64,000 nt of DNA from Candidatus Nanosynbacter sp. TM7-053 (lineage in GTDB: Bacteria > Patescibacteriota > Saccharimonadia > Saccharimonadales > Saccharimonadaceae). The notes beneath the pieces are model-generated. The model made no database searches. It had not been told where the DNA came from and worked only from the letters and a program-made list of their open reading frames with translations. The position numbers and the translations under genes are program-made. The stretch is taken from the NCBI RefSeq assembly GCF_022828375.1, contig NZ_JAJQJX010000002.1, positions 145,868 to 209,867 on the forward strand, in the 5' to 3' direction. Within the stretch, counting starts at the first letter, position 1. Every line of letters starts with the position of its first letter. This document shows, in pieces, positions 24,767 to 34,068 of the stretch.

Positions 24767-24795
24767 GTCGCTCACTTTGATGGGCGGCTTTTTTT
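24767..24795 (+). terminator. Rho-independent terminator
   Basis: GTCGCTC pairs with GGGCGGC (7 bp with two GU pairs, ~8-nt loop), followed by seven T. It directly precedes the gatC promoter. Confidence 0.85.
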
Positions 24796-24812
24796 AGTGG
24801 TATAATATTGAT

Positions 24813-25100
24813 ATGATAACTATTTCTACCAGCGATATTCAGCACTTGGCGAGTTTGAGTAGTCTGGCATTGACTGATGACGAAACCGACGGACTGCGCC
24901 AAGATTTGGAAAATATAATTGGCTATATTGAGCAGTTGGGCGAGCTTGATGTGTCGGGTGTTGAGCCGACTTATCAAGTTACAGGATTGAGCAATGTTTG
25001 GCGCGAGGATGAAGTTCAGGCGGGGATTCCTGTTGAGAAATTGCTCGATTTGGCGCCAGAAAAACAGAATAACCAAGTGAAAGTTCCGCAGGTATTGTAA
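24813..25100 (+). CDS. gatC: Asp/Glu-tRNA amidotransferase subunit C
   Basis: 95 aa, the usual size. HLASLSSLALTDDE and a YIEQLGELDVSGVEPT motif, with a C-terminal KVPQVL. It stabilises the GatAB complex that converts Glu-tRNA(Gln) (and/or Asp-tRNA(Asn)) to the amide form. TATAAT 24801-24806 ends exactly 6 nt before the ATG, so it is leaderless. Its stop overlaps the gatA start by 1 bp. Confidence 0.93.
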   Translation: MITISTSDIQHLASLSSLALTDDETDGLRQDLENIIGYIEQLGELDVSGVEPTYQVTGLSNVWREDEVQAGIPVEKLLDLAPEKQNNQVKVPQVL

Positions 25101-26470
25101 TGAGTAAGATTAGTGATTTTATCGGCAAGAGCGCGGTCGAGAACGTAAAAAAAGCGTTGCGACGAGCGCGTGAAATTGAGGAGTATAATGCGCTGCTTAG
25201 CCTAACGGAAGAGCGTGCGCTGGAGCGTGCAGCCAAGGTTGATGCTGGCGAGATTTCTGGACGATTGGCGGGCGTGCCATTTGTTGTGAAGGATAATTTT
25301 TTGGCGTTTGGTGCGCCAACGACCGCCGCTTCAAAAATGCTAGAAAACTTTAATGCGCCACTACAGGCGACGGCTGTTGAAGAATTGGAAGCGGAAGGTG
25401 CGATTTGCATCGGTAAGGCGAATTTGGATGCTTTTGCGCACGGTGGTTCAACGGAAAACTCGGCATTTGGCCCAACGAAGAACGCTGCGGATGAAACGCG
25501 AGTTGCCGGTGGATCATCTGGTGGATCGGCAGTAGTTACGGCGCTCGACGTGGTTCCGTTTGCGCTTGGTACAGATACTGGCGGTTCGATTCGCCAGCCA
25601 GCCAGCTTTAACGGAGTGGTTGGAATTAAGCCGACTTACGGAGCGGTTAGTCGTTATGGCGTAGTGGCGATGGCATCAAGTACGGACACGATCGGTTGTT
25701 TTGCTACGAATGCTGAAGATACGGACTTGGTGATGGAAATTATGGCTGGACGCGATGATAAAGATATGACGACTTTGCCTGATTTTTGGAATAATCAGCC
25801 AGAATTTGCAAAGAAAAAAATAGGTCTAGTCAAGCAGTGTATGACTGATGACGTGGACGCGGAAGTCCACCAAAAAACGCTTGATTATGCGGAGAAATTG
25901 AAGCAGCTTGGCTACGAAATTGAAGAAGTAGATTTGAGTATGATGCAACATTCCCTGGCGATGTATTACATAATTGTGCCGGCGGAATTATCCTCGAATT
26001 TGGCGCGATATGACGGCGTGCGATATGGTCATCGAGCGGCGGAAGCAAAAACTTTGGCGGAACTTTATGGTCGCAGTCGAAATGAAGGTTTCATGACTGA
26101 AAATAAGCGACGAATTATGATAGGAAGTTTTGTATTGTCAAGCGGATTTTTCGATGCTTATTATATGCAGGCCCAAAAAGCCAGGACGTTGTTGATTGAC
26201 GAATTTAAGAAGTTATTTACTGAATATGACGCGCTATTGATGCCGGTTGCGCCGACTCCTGCGTTTAAGATTGGGGAGAATGCTAGCGATCCGATAAAAA
26301 TGTATTTGGCGGACATTATGACTGTGCCGGCAAGTTTGGCTGGACTTCCTGCAGTTTCAGCGCCGGCTGGAAATAGTGATGAAGGATTGCCAATTGGCGT
26401 GCAGCTTATTGGCGATTACAAGTCGGACAAGAACTTGCTGAAGCTAGTTTCGGAAGTGGAGAAGATTTGA
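25100..26470 (+). CDS. gatA: Asp/Glu-tRNA amidotransferase subunit A
   Basis: 456 aa amidase. Catalytic triad region: Lys in VPFVVKDNF, the Gly/Ser-rich AGGSSGGSAVVTALDVVPFALGTD... signature and GGSIRQPASFNGVVGIKPTYG. It releases ammonia from glutamine for GatB. It is slightly shorter than many GatA (~480). The next gene begins inside its stop codon (TGATG). Confidence 0.95.
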   Translation: MSKISDFIGKSAVENVKKALRRAREIEEYNALLSLTEERALERAAKVDAGEISGRLAGVPFVVKDNFLAFGAPTTAASKMLENFNAPLQATAVEELEAEGAICIGKANLDAFAHGGSTENSAFGPTKNAADETRVAGGSSGGSAVVTALDVVPFALGTDTGGSIRQPASFNGVVGIKPTYGAVSRYGVVAMASSTDTIGCFATNAEDTDLVMEIMAGRDDKDMTTLPDFWNNQPEFAKKKIGLVKQCMTDDVDAEVHQKTLDYAEKLKQLGYEIEEVDLSMMQHSLAMYYIIVPAELSSNLARYDGVRYGHRAAEAKTLAELYGRSRNEGFMTENKRRIMIGSFVLSSGFFDAYYMQAQKARTLLIDEFKKLFTEYDALLMPVAPTPAFKIGENASDPIKMYLADIMTVPASLAGLPAVSAPAGNSDEGLPIGVQLIGDYKSDKNLLKLVSEVEKI

Positions 26471-26889
26471 TGGACGGATTGATGGTTGCGATAGTTGTTG
26501 CGGCGTTGATTATCGGCGTCTTGCTGATGATTTTCATTCAATTGACTTCTCGTGGTCGCGGTCAAATTGACAAAGAAATGTATCAGAGGGTTTGGCGGCA
26601 AATTTTACGCAATGTCGAAACCAGAAAATCGGAAAGTATGCAGATGGCGATAATGAAGGCGGACAAGTTGTTGGACAAAGCTATGCGCGACTGTGGTGTG
26701 GCTGGCGAAACGATGGGCGAACGTATGAAATCTCGCAAGGGATATTGGAGCGATGAAAATGGGCTTTGGGCGGCGCATAAATTGCGTAATCAAATTGCCC
26801 ACGAAACCAACGTAACGGTAACGGCGCAGAGTTTTCGTCGAGCTATGGCGAGTTTTGAACAGGCATTAAAAGATTTGGGAGCATTATAA
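26470..26889 (+). CDS. Membrane protein inserted between gatA and gatB
   Basis: 139 aa from ATG 26470 (overlapping the gatA TGA). One N-terminal membrane helix (~4-26) is followed by a charged helical cytoplasmic domain with LWAAHKLRNQIAHE, an R-x4-H pattern (R-N-Q-I-A-H) like that of HEPN folds. No close family is recognised. Stop/start overlaps at both ends make it part of the gatCAB transcript, so it may anchor or regulate tRNA amidation, or may simply be hitch-hiking. Confidence 0.6.
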   Translation: MDGLMVAIVVAALIIGVLLMIFIQLTSRGRGQIDKEMYQRVWRQILRNVETRKSESMQMAIMKADKLLDKAMRDCGVAGETMGERMKSRKGYWSDENGLWAAHKLRNQIAHETNVTVTAQSFRRAMASFEQALKDLGAL

Positions 26890-28337
26890 TGAGTGTATAT
26901 GACGATTATGAAATGACAATTGGTATCGAATGCCACGTTCAGCTGGCGACGAAGACCAAGCTATTTAGCCCGGCCGATAATGACGCTCGTGACGCTGAGC
27001 CGAATACTAAGACGCATCAGATTGATTTTGGTTTGCCGGGGATGTTGCCAGTTTTGAACAAACACGCTGTTGAGTTGGCGGTTCGCGCTGGAAAAGCTTT
27101 GAATTCGCCGATTGCGCACGTTAGCCGATTCGATCGAAAGCATTATTTTTATCCAGATTTACCAAAGGGCTATCAGACTTCACAGATGTATAATCCGATT
27201 ATTTTGGCTGGATATGTCGATGCGCCGCTGGAAGACGGCTCTTTGAAACGCGTGCGAATTGATCATGCTCACATGGAGGAAGATGCTGGTAAATTGACGC
27301 ATCACGACGGCTATTCGTTGGTCGATCTTAACCGCGCTGGCACGCCGTTGATTGAGATTGTTTCTGAACCAGATATGCATTCAGCCGAGGAAGCCAAAGC
27401 TTACGTTTCGGAACTTCATAAATTGATGGTTTACGCGGGTGTGACTTATGGCAATTTGTATCACGGAAATATGCGATTTGACGTTAATATTTCGGTGGCG
27501 AAAAAGGACGCAACAGAGCTTGGGAAGCGCGCTGAAATTAAGAATCTCAATTCCTTCCGTAGTGTTGAAAGGGCTGCCGAGTACGAGTTTAAGCGCCAAG
27601 TTGATATTTTGGAGCGTGGCGAAGAAGTTGTTCAGGAAACCAGAGGTTGGAATGATGACAAGCAGATAACTATTTCTCAGAGGTCAAAGGAAGACGCACA
27701 GGATTATCGTTATATGCCAGACCCAGATATTCCGCCAGTCGTGTTGACTGACGAGGTGATTGCTGAAATTCAGTCCAAAGTGCCGATGCTTTCTGGTGAA
27801 TATAGGGAAAAATGGAGCGCGCTAAACTTGGATAAATCTGTTATCAATTCGCTTTTGTCTAATCAGGATTACGCCCAGATTACATTGGAAGTTCAGGAAA
27901 AGTCGGGCGAGGCTTCCGCTAAGCGAGTCGCGCATTGGTTTGCGAGCGCATTGACGGCTTCTGACGAAAGTGGCGCGCAAACAGACAATGAATCTACGCG
28001 CGTGGCGGTTGACGATTTAATAGAATTGGCTGAAATGACAGAGAAGTCTGAAGTTTCCAGCACGAATGCGAAGGAGTTATTCAATGAGCTTCTGGCTGGC
28101 GCAAAAAATCCGCGCAAGCTTGCCGAAGAGAAGAATTTGTTGCAGGTTTCTGATGAATCGGCGATTGCTGCAATCGTTGACGAAGTTCTGAATGATCCAG
28201 CTTCGGCGGCGTCAATTGCAGATATCAAGGCTGGAAAAGATAAGGCTATTGGCTATTTGGTCGGGCAAGTCATGAAGAAGTCTAAGGGTCAAGCCAACCC
28301 AAGCCTTGCACAAAAACTGATTCGCGAAAGATTTTAG
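26889..28337 (+). CDS. gatB: Asp/Glu-tRNA amidotransferase subunit B
   Basis: 482 aa. Kinase-like core with GIECHVQLATKTKLFSP, RFDRKHYFYPDLPKGYQ, the signature DVNISVAKK and EIKNLNSFRSVERA, the YRYMPDPDIPP motif, and a C-terminal helical/tail (YqeY-like) domain that holds the tRNA. It phosphorylates and amidates misacylated tRNA with GatA and GatC. Gln- and/or Asn-tRNA in this organism are thus made indirectly. Confidence 0.96.
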   Translation: MSVYDDYEMTIGIECHVQLATKTKLFSPADNDARDAEPNTKTHQIDFGLPGMLPVLNKHAVELAVRAGKALNSPIAHVSRFDRKHYFYPDLPKGYQTSQMYNPIILAGYVDAPLEDGSLKRVRIDHAHMEEDAGKLTHHDGYSLVDLNRAGTPLIEIVSEPDMHSAEEAKAYVSELHKLMVYAGVTYGNLYHGNMRFDVNISVAKKDATELGKRAEIKNLNSFRSVERAAEYEFKRQVDILERGEEVVQETRGWNDDKQITISQRSKEDAQDYRYMPDPDIPPVVLTDEVIAEIQSKVPMLSGEYREKWSALNLDKSVINSLLSNQDYAQITLEVQEKSGEASAKRVAHWFASALTASDESGAQTDNESTRVAVDDLIELAEMTEKSEVSSTNAKELFNELLAGAKNPRKLAEEKNLLQVSDESAIAAIVDEVLNDPASAASIADIKAGKDKAIGYLVGQVMKKSKGQANPSLAQKLIRERF

Positions 28338-28372
28338 AATTGCTGAAAATAATAGGGAATAGGAGCTGAAAT

Positions 28373-29266
28373 ATGAGAAAACCAACTAAAGCTATCATCG
28401 CCGCTGCTGGTTTTGGTACGCGATTTTTGCCACAAACTAAAGCCATGCCAAAGGAAATGTTGCCGCTGATTGATAAGCCGATTATTCAATACGTTGTCGA
28501 GGAATTGGTTGAGGCTGGCATTAAAGATATCATTATTATCGGTAGTGCTAATAAACGGGCGATTGAAGATCATTTTGACGAGCCGAATGAAGAACTTTTG
28601 GCTAATTTGCGCGCTGGTGGTCCTAAAAAACAACCGTTCATTGACGCGGTGCAGAATTTAGCTGATATGGCGAACTTTATTTATATTCGCCAGAAGGGCC
28701 CGTACGGCAACGCAACGCCTTTGGCTTGCGCCTCTCATTTGATTCATCATGATGAGCCTGTGATTTACACATTTGCAGACGACTTTATTGCGGCTAGTCC
28801 AAGTCGTTTCAAGCAGATGATCGAGGCGTCAGAAAGCTTAGATGGAGCGGTTCTGTCATGTAAGAAAATCACCAATGACGCGGAGTTTGATCGTTATGGA
28901 GTCATCAATGGTCAAGGGGTAAAAGACGGCGTTATAAAAATGACGAATATTGTTGAAAAGCCGGGCAAGGAGAACGCGCCTTCTGATTTGGCGAGCGTCA
29001 GTAGCTATTTACTTCCGGGAGAAATTTTCGGCTATCTAGACAAAGCCAAGGAAGAATTTGACGGCAACGGCGAGTTTACAATTCAGCCAATTATGCAACA
29101 AATGATTGACGACGGATTTGATTTCTATGGCGTAGAGATTACGAACGGCACTTATTATGATACTGGCGACAAATTGGAATATCTAAAAACGGTGATCGAC
29201 TTTGGGCTGCGTGATCCTAACTTTGGTGATAAATTGCGCGCTCATCTGACGGATCGTCTAAAATAA
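28373..29266 (+). CDS. galU: UTP-glucose-1-phosphate uridylyltransferase
   Basis: 297 aa. The nucleotidyltransferase signature AAAGFGTRFLPQTKAMPKEML, then KPIIQYVVEEL, FADDFI (metal), and EKPGKENAPSDLASV with the catalytic Lys, ending in NGTYYDTGDKLEYLKT. It makes UDP-glucose for cell-surface glycans. TAGGAG lies before the ATG. Single gene, separate from gatB. Confidence 0.95.
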   Translation: MRKPTKAIIAAAGFGTRFLPQTKAMPKEMLPLIDKPIIQYVVEELVEAGIKDIIIIGSANKRAIEDHFDEPNEELLANLRAGGPKKQPFIDAVQNLADMANFIYIRQKGPYGNATPLACASHLIHHDEPVIYTFADDFIAASPSRFKQMIEASESLDGAVLSCKKITNDAEFDRYGVINGQGVKDGVIKMTNIVEKPGKENAPSDLASVSSYLLPGEIFGYLDKAKEEFDGNGEFTIQPIMQQMIDDGFDFYGVEITNGTYYDTGDKLEYLKTVIDFGLRDPNFGDKLRAHLTDRLK

Positions 29267-29281
29267 TGTATAATAAATAGC

Positions 29282-29569
29282 ATGAACGGATTGCTTATTA
29301 TATTAGTGGTTTTGATGGTGATTTTTGTCATCATGATGATCGCTATGACAATTTCCATCATCAAATTAACGCGCCAAATTCGCCAAACTCAGCAGAACGT
29401 GGAGGCGATAAGCCAGAGAATTGCTAACTTAAATGGAATTGTAAGTACGGTTTCAATTGGCGTGGAGCTAGCCAAAAGCTTCGCTTCAAAAAGTGGATTT
29501 TTCTCGAAATTTTTCTCAAAGAAGAAGGTAAAAAAGAGTGAAAAAGTCAGCCAAAGAACAGCCAAATAA
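29282..29569 (+). CDS. Small membrane protein with helical tail
   Basis: 95 aa. A strong N-terminal membrane helix (residues 3-27) precedes a Gln/Ile heptad helix (RQIRQTQQNVEAISQRIANLNGIV) and a Lys-rich tail (SKFFSKKKVKKSEKV). The plan resembles small YtxH/DUF948-like envelope proteins. TATAAT 29269-29274 lies 7 nt from the ATG without a ribosome site. It overlaps the next gene by 32 bp. Confidence 0.65.
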   Translation: MNGLLIILVVLMVIFVIMMIAMTISIIKLTRQIRQTQQNVEAISQRIANLNGIVSTVSIGVELAKSFASKSGFFSKFFSKKKVKKSEKVSQRTAK

Positions 29570-29834
29570 GTTGGCGAAGAAAATTGTTCGTGATAATGAA
29601 AACGACGCTCGTCGGGCGATTTTGGAGGATTTGTTCTTTGATTTTCATAAATCTCGCCACCAAGTTTACTGGGTGAATTTTGTTCGCGGAATTTTCTTTG
29701 GTTTGGGAAGCGCTTTGGGTGCGACGTTATTGATCGCGATATTGATTTGGATTTTGGGGCAATTTGCCGACATTTTCCCGCCGTTGGCTGATTTTATCAA
29801 CCACTTAATTGAGACAATGCAACGTCGTCAATAG
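29538..29834 (+). CDS. DUF5665-like membrane protein
   Basis: 98 aa from GTG 29538. A basic N-terminus leads into NFVRGIFFGLGSALGATLLIAILIW, a membrane helix with the pattern I associate with DUF5665 proteins of CPR bacteria and Firmicutes (from memory, not checked). The function is unknown. It is co-transcribed with the previous small membrane gene (32-bp overlap in another frame), so the two may form a pair. Confidence 0.65.
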   Translation: MKKSAKEQPNKLAKKIVRDNENDARRAILEDLFFDFHKSRHQVYWVNFVRGIFFGLGSALGATLLIAILIWILGQFADIFPPLADFINHLIETMQRRQ

Positions 29835-29853
29835 CGTGCTATAATTGTTATTA

Positions 29854-32800
29854 ATGACTAAGGGGAAAAGCGAACAATTATCGTCGGCGGCTTTGAAGCC
29901 GTCTGATTTCGTGCATCTTCATAATCACACTTTTCACTCGGTGCTGGACGGATTGACTAAGATTCATGACTTGGTTGATAAGGTTAAGGAGCTCGGAATG
30001 GAGGCTGCCGCCGTAACCGATCACGGCACGATGAGCGGCATTCTGGACTATTACAAGACTGCCAAAAAAGCGGGAATTAAGCCGATTATCGGAATTGAAA
30101 CTTACGTGGCGACTCGTTCGCGATTTGATCGCGATCCAGGTAAAGATAAGCAGCGTTTTCACTTGACTGTGCTGGCGATGAACAACACGGGTTTTCACAA
30201 TCTGATGAAGTTGTCGACGCGCGCCAATCTGGAGGGAATGTATTATAAGCCGCGAATTGACCATGAACTTCTGGAGGAATTGAATGAGGGGTTGATTGTT
30301 CTGAGCGGTTGTGCGAGTGGTGAAATTGGCGTGGCGTTGAAAGAGGACGATTATGATCGCGCTCGTGAGATTGCCAAATGGTATAAGTCAATTTTTGGCG
30401 ATCGCTATTATCTGGAGCTGCAGGACCACGGACACCCGAAGTCGAATACGCACTGGGATGTGCAGGCGAAGATCAACGAGGGCTTGATTAAGCTTTCAAA
30501 AGAGCTTGGTATTGAAATGGTGGTGACTTGTGATGGTCACTATTTGACGCACGAATATCAAGACGCGCACGAGATTCTGCTTTGCGTTGGGACGGGTTCG
30601 TATCTCAGTGATGAAAAGCGAATGAGCTTGAAGGATTTTGAGCTTCATTTGACAGATCCGCGCGATATTATTGATCACTGGGGCGAGGAATTTCCTGAAG
30701 TTATTCGCAACACGAAAAAAATAGCTGATCGCTGCGACGTTGAGATTGAGCTTGGGCGAATTCTTATTCCAAAATATCCATTGCCAGACGGCGAGAATGA
30801 ACATTCGTATCTGCTTAGATTGACATATCAAGGTTTATTGCAGCGTTACAATGGAGCTTCGAAGGAGGAGGCTGAAAAGTTGGATCCTGACGAAATTATC
30901 CCGAAACTGTCTGATGAGGTTCGTGAGCGCGCTGAAATGGAGCTTGGCGTGATGGGGAATATGGGCTATGAAGGTTATTTCTTGATTGTCCAGGATTTTA
31001 TCAACTGGGGAAAATCTCAAGGAATTGTTTTTGGTCCAGGGCGTGGTAGCGCGGCTGGTTCGATTGTTGCGTATGCGCTGAACATTACAGATCTTGATCC
31101 TCTAAAATATGGTTTGCTGTTTGAGAGATTCCTGAATCCTGATCGTATTTCTATGCCCGACATCGACGTCGATATTCAGGATACGCGCCGCGACGAAGTG
31201 ATTGAATATTGTGCAAAAAAATACGGCGAAGATCACGTTAGTAATATTGCAACGTTCGGCAAGATGTTTGGTCGTATGGCAGTGCGTGATGTTGCTAGGG
31301 TTTTGGAAGTTCCGTACGCTGAGAGCGACCGCTTGGCGAAGTTAGTTCCGCCGCCAAACCAGGGGCGTCACATTCCGTTATCTGTGAGTATTAAAGAGGA
31401 TGCGGACCTTCGGAATGAATATGAAAATAATCCGACTGCGAAGGAAGTTTTGGACTATGCAATTCAGCTGGAAGGGACGATTCGTAGCCACGGCGTTCAT
31501 GCTTGTGGTGTGGTGATCGCGCCAGATACGTTGGCTAATTATATTCCGCTTGAAATGGCGCAAAAGGGCGTGGTGGCAACTCAGTTCCCGATGGGTGAGG
31601 TTGAAGAGTTGGGTCTATTGAAGATGGACTTTTTGGGACTTTCGAACCTTACGATTATCAATAACGCCATGAGGATTATCCGAAAAGCTTACAAGAAAGA
31701 AATTAATCTTTCGGAGTTGCCGCTTGATGATAAAAAGACCTATGAGCTGTTTCAGCGCGGCGACACGACTGGCGTATTCCAGTTGGAATCGGCGGGAATG
31801 AAGCGATATTTGCGCGGACTGAAGCCGACTACGTTTGAAGATATTATTGCTATGGTGGCTCTTTATCGTCCGGGTCCGATGCAGTTTATTGACAGCTTTA
31901 TTAGGCGTAAACACGGCGAAGAAGAGATAACTTATTTGCATTCCGGAATGAAAAACTCGCTGAAAAATACTTACGGAATTTTGGTCTATCAGGAGCAGTT
32001 TATGCAGATTTCTAAGGAATGGTGTGGATTTACTGGCGGTCAGGCTGACACATTGCGTAAGGCTGTTGGTAAGAAGAAAATTGACTTGATGAAAAAGGTC
32101 AAGCCTGAATTCGTCGAGGGTGCGGTTAAAGTTGGTGGCGCAACTAAGGAGATTGCGGAAACTTTCTGGACTCAGCTGGAAGAATTCGCTAACTATTGTT
32201 TCAATAAGTCGCACGCCGCTTGTTATGGTTTGATTGCTTATTGGACGGCTTATTTGAAGGCGCATTATCCTGACGCGTTTATGGCGGCGCTTATGACTAG
32301 CGACCATGACGACACTGATCGTTTGGCAATTGAAATCACCGAATGTAAGCACATGGGAATTAGCGTGTTGAGTCCTGACGTAAACGAATCGTTCGTTGAG
32401 TTTGCTGTGGTACCGAATGAGAATAAGATTCGTTTTGGAATGTCTGCGGTGAAGGGCGTTGGTGTTGGCGCGGTCGAGGAAGTTCTGCGGGCGCGCGAAG
32501 ATGGGCCGTTTACGTCGGTTGAGGATTTTGCTAGGCGCGTTTCAACCAGCAAATTCAACAGAAAAGCTTGGGAATCGCTTATTAAATCTGGTGCATTCGA
32601 TGATATGGGCGATCGATCTGATTTGCTATTCAATCTGGATTCCATTACGTCATTTGCGTCCAAGCTCCAAAAAGAAGCCGCCAGTGGGCAGACCAATTTG
32701 TTTGGAATGTTGGGTGGCGATGATGCGGCGAGCGTCCAATCGACTCTTCATCTCCAGAAGGCTCCTGTGAAACACGACGATAAAGAGCGCTTGATGTGGG

Positions 32801-33594
32801 AGCGAGAATTGTTGGGGTTGTATATCTCGGCGCATCCGCTTGATAGATATGAAACGTATTTGAGCGAGCAAACTCAACCATTGACGCAATTAGTTCCTGA
32901 GTACGACAGTCGAATGATGACGGTTGGGGGAATTATTAGCACGGTTCGTACAATTGTCACAAAAAGCGGTTCGAAGATGGCGTTCGTGGGAATTGAGGAC
33001 AAGTTTGGTGAGGGCGAGATAATCGTCTTTCCAAATCTGTATGAGAAAGTTGGCGCTAAGCTGGTTCAGGACGCAGTGATTCGAGTTTCTGGTAAAAATT
33101 CAGCTCGAGATCGTGACGGAAATTTGGGCAATGAAAGTAAACTAATTGCCGATGATATTATTGCGATTACGGATAACGATATCAATGGCTATGAGTCGAC
33201 TGGCCGTAAAATGGAAGCGCCAAAAATTAGCTCTGCTGTAAAAAAAGAGCGCCGTGAAGCTTATCGTAATCAGAAAAATGGAACTTCTTCGAAGTCTGCC
33301 GTAAAGAATGACGTCGCCAAACCGCAGCCAAAAACTCATTCGGCGCCTGTTAATGTTGCGCCAGAAATTCCCGCCTCAAAGTTATTTGTGTATATTAAAG
33401 ACCCGAATGACCATTCGCGGTTGGTGAAAATGAAGTCTGTTTGCGGCGAGAATGCTGGCACGACTGACGTGGTTTTGGTACTGGGCGAGAAAGAAAAATC
33501 AGCCATGCGCCTGCCGTTTAAGGTGGATGCTAATGATAACCTATTAAGCCAATTAAAAAACACCCTGGGTGAAGAGTGTGTAGTTCTAAAGTGA
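29854..33594 (+). CDS. dnaE: DNA polymerase III alpha subunit
   Basis: 1246 aa from ATG 29854; TATAAT 29840-29845 lies 8 nt upstream, and a longer frame from a TTG would overlap that box. PHP domain (FVHLHNHTFHSVLDGL, VTDHGTMSG), palm domain with GPGRGSAAGSIVAY and catalytic PDIDVDIQD, YQEQFMQISK, fingers, a helix-hairpin-helix region (GMSAVKGVGVGAVEEVL) and an OB domain (TVGGIISTVRTIVTKSG). It is the replicative polymerase, DnaE1 type. An ~85-residue linker rich in Lys/Ser precedes the C-terminal domain. It stands alone. Confidence 0.97.
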   Translation: MTKGKSEQLSSAALKPSDFVHLHNHTFHSVLDGLTKIHDLVDKVKELGMEAAAVTDHGTMSGILDYYKTAKKAGIKPIIGIETYVATRSRFDRDPGKDKQRFHLTVLAMNNTGFHNLMKLSTRANLEGMYYKPRIDHELLEELNEGLIVLSGCASGEIGVALKEDDYDRAREIAKWYKSIFGDRYYLELQDHGHPKSNTHWDVQAKINEGLIKLSKELGIEMVVTCDGHYLTHEYQDAHEILLCVGTGSYLSDEKRMSLKDFELHLTDPRDIIDHWGEEFPEVIRNTKKIADRCDVEIELGRILIPKYPLPDGENEHSYLLRLTYQGLLQRYNGASKEEAEKLDPDEIIPKLSDEVRERAEMELGVMGNMGYEGYFLIVQDFINWGKSQGIVFGPGRGSAAGSIVAYALNITDLDPLKYGLLFERFLNPDRISMPDIDVDIQDTRRDEVIEYCAKKYGEDHVSNIATFGKMFGRMAVRDVARVLEVPYAESDRLAKLVPPPNQGRHIPLSVSIKEDADLRNEYENNPTAKEVLDYAIQLEGTIRSHGVHACGVVIAPDTLANYIPLEMAQKGVVATQFPMGEVEELGLLKMDFLGLSNLTIINNAMRIIRKAYKKEINLSELPLDDKKTYELFQRGDTTGVFQLESAGMKRYLRGLKPTTFEDIIAMVALYRPGPMQFIDSFIRRKHGEEEITYLHSGMKNSLKNTYGILVYQEQFMQISKEWCGFTGGQADTLRKAVGKKKIDLMKKVKPEFVEGAVKVGGATKEIAETFWTQLEEFANYCFNKSHAACYGLIAYWTAYLKAHYPDAFMAALMTSDHDDTDRLAIEITECKHMGISVLSPDVNESFVEFAVVPNENKIRFGMSAVKGVGVGAVEEVLRAREDGPFTSVEDFARRVSTSKFNRKAWESLIKSGAFDDMGDRSDLLFNLDSITSFASKLQKEAASGQTNLFGMLGGDDAASVQSTLHLQKAPVKHDDKERLMWERELLGLYISAHPLDRYETYLSEQTQPLTQLVPEYDSRMMTVGGIISTVRTIVTKSGSKMAFVGIEDKFGEGEIIVFPNLYEKVGAKLVQDAVIRVSGKNSARDRDGNLGNESKLIADDIIAITDNDINGYESTGRKMEAPKISSAVKKERREAYRNQKNGTSSKSAVKNDVAKPQPKTHSAPVNVAPEIPASKLFVYIKDPNDHSRLVKMKSVCGENAGTTDVVLVLGEKEKSAMRLPFKVDANDNLLSQLKNTLGEECVVLK

Positions 33595-33596
33595 TA

Positions 33597-33673
33597 GTTA
33601 GCCCGCTGACAGAGCCTCAGCCGGAGCTGATTGCTCTGGCGGGCTAACTATGTCAGCGGGACTTGTCCCGCTT
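33597..33673. terminator. Long mirror-like hairpin between dnaE and a cassette gene
   Basis: AGTTAGCCCGC and GCGGGCTAACT (perfect 11 bp) enclose CAGAGC/GCTCTG and CAGC/GCTG around a CGGA loop, so nearly the whole 33597-33649 segment folds on itself. A second hairpin, AGCGGGAC/GTCCCGCT, follows and overlaps the last codons of the minus-strand gene. The pair probably ends both convergent transcripts. Confidence 0.75.
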
Positions 33674-33940
33674 TATCTTGCCGCTATGTTCGTTTGTACG
33701 TGCCAATGAGCACGTAGCGAACAGTGTGGCAGTCGCTGTAAAAACTGCCGCTGATATTGACCAGGGCAATATCGGTAGCAGAACTACCATATAGGCAGCG
33801 AACTCCAGCATAATTGCCGTCGCTGCTATCACAGCCAAGATTGATGGCACGACTCCCGACATCTTGTCGTGGGAGTACAGTGCCCATGTAGCCAGGTACA
33901 TGACCGATATAGTCGTGATGATCATAGCAATGTCCATCAT
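33653..33940 (-). CDS. GC-rich orphan cassette membrane protein (95 aa)
   Basis: 95 aa with three hydrophobic segments (about 4-22, 29-54 and 56-80), and a basic C-terminus (HSGKIKRDKSR). AAAGGAG lies 7 nt before the first of two ATG codons. No family is recognised. It is the fourth minus-strand cassette: own promoter, 5' hairpin, GC-rich codons and a hairpin at the end, placed between dnaE and the SpoU methyltransferase gene. Confidence 0.6.
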   Translation of the reverse strand: MMDIAMIITTISVMYLATWALYSHDKMSGVVPSILAVIAATAIMLEFAAYMVVLLPILPWSISAAVFTATATLFATCSLARTNEHSGKIKRDKSR

Positions 33941-34030
33941 TGCATTTCTCCTTTTGTGCGGGTACTACTTTCTCTGGGGGATTCCAAAGAAAGTTCATAT
34001 AAATATAACACATATGGTTAATAAAGTCAA
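33941..34030 (-). promoter_or_regulatory. Consensus promoter and 5'-terminal hairpin
   Basis: Minus-strand TTGACT (34025-34030), a 17-bp spacer and TATATT (34002-34007). The expected start near 33995 coincides with the first base of an 11-bp stem with one GU pair (ACTTTCTTTGG with CCAGAGAAAGT, 33967-33994, 6-nt loop). The ribosome site lies ~15 nt after the stem. Confidence 0.8.
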
Positions 34031-34068
34031 TAAGCAGACTTGAGGGATTTATTTATTCGTTATTGAGA

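Noticed and set aside
31615..32352. 245-codon minus-strand frame inside dnaE
   Set aside because: Shadow of dnaE conserved polymerase motifs; no independent promoter or domain.
33941..33951. Two-codon upstream frame (ATG CAA TGA) just before the cassette start
   Set aside because: Too short to separate from chance; noted only because its stop touches the true start.
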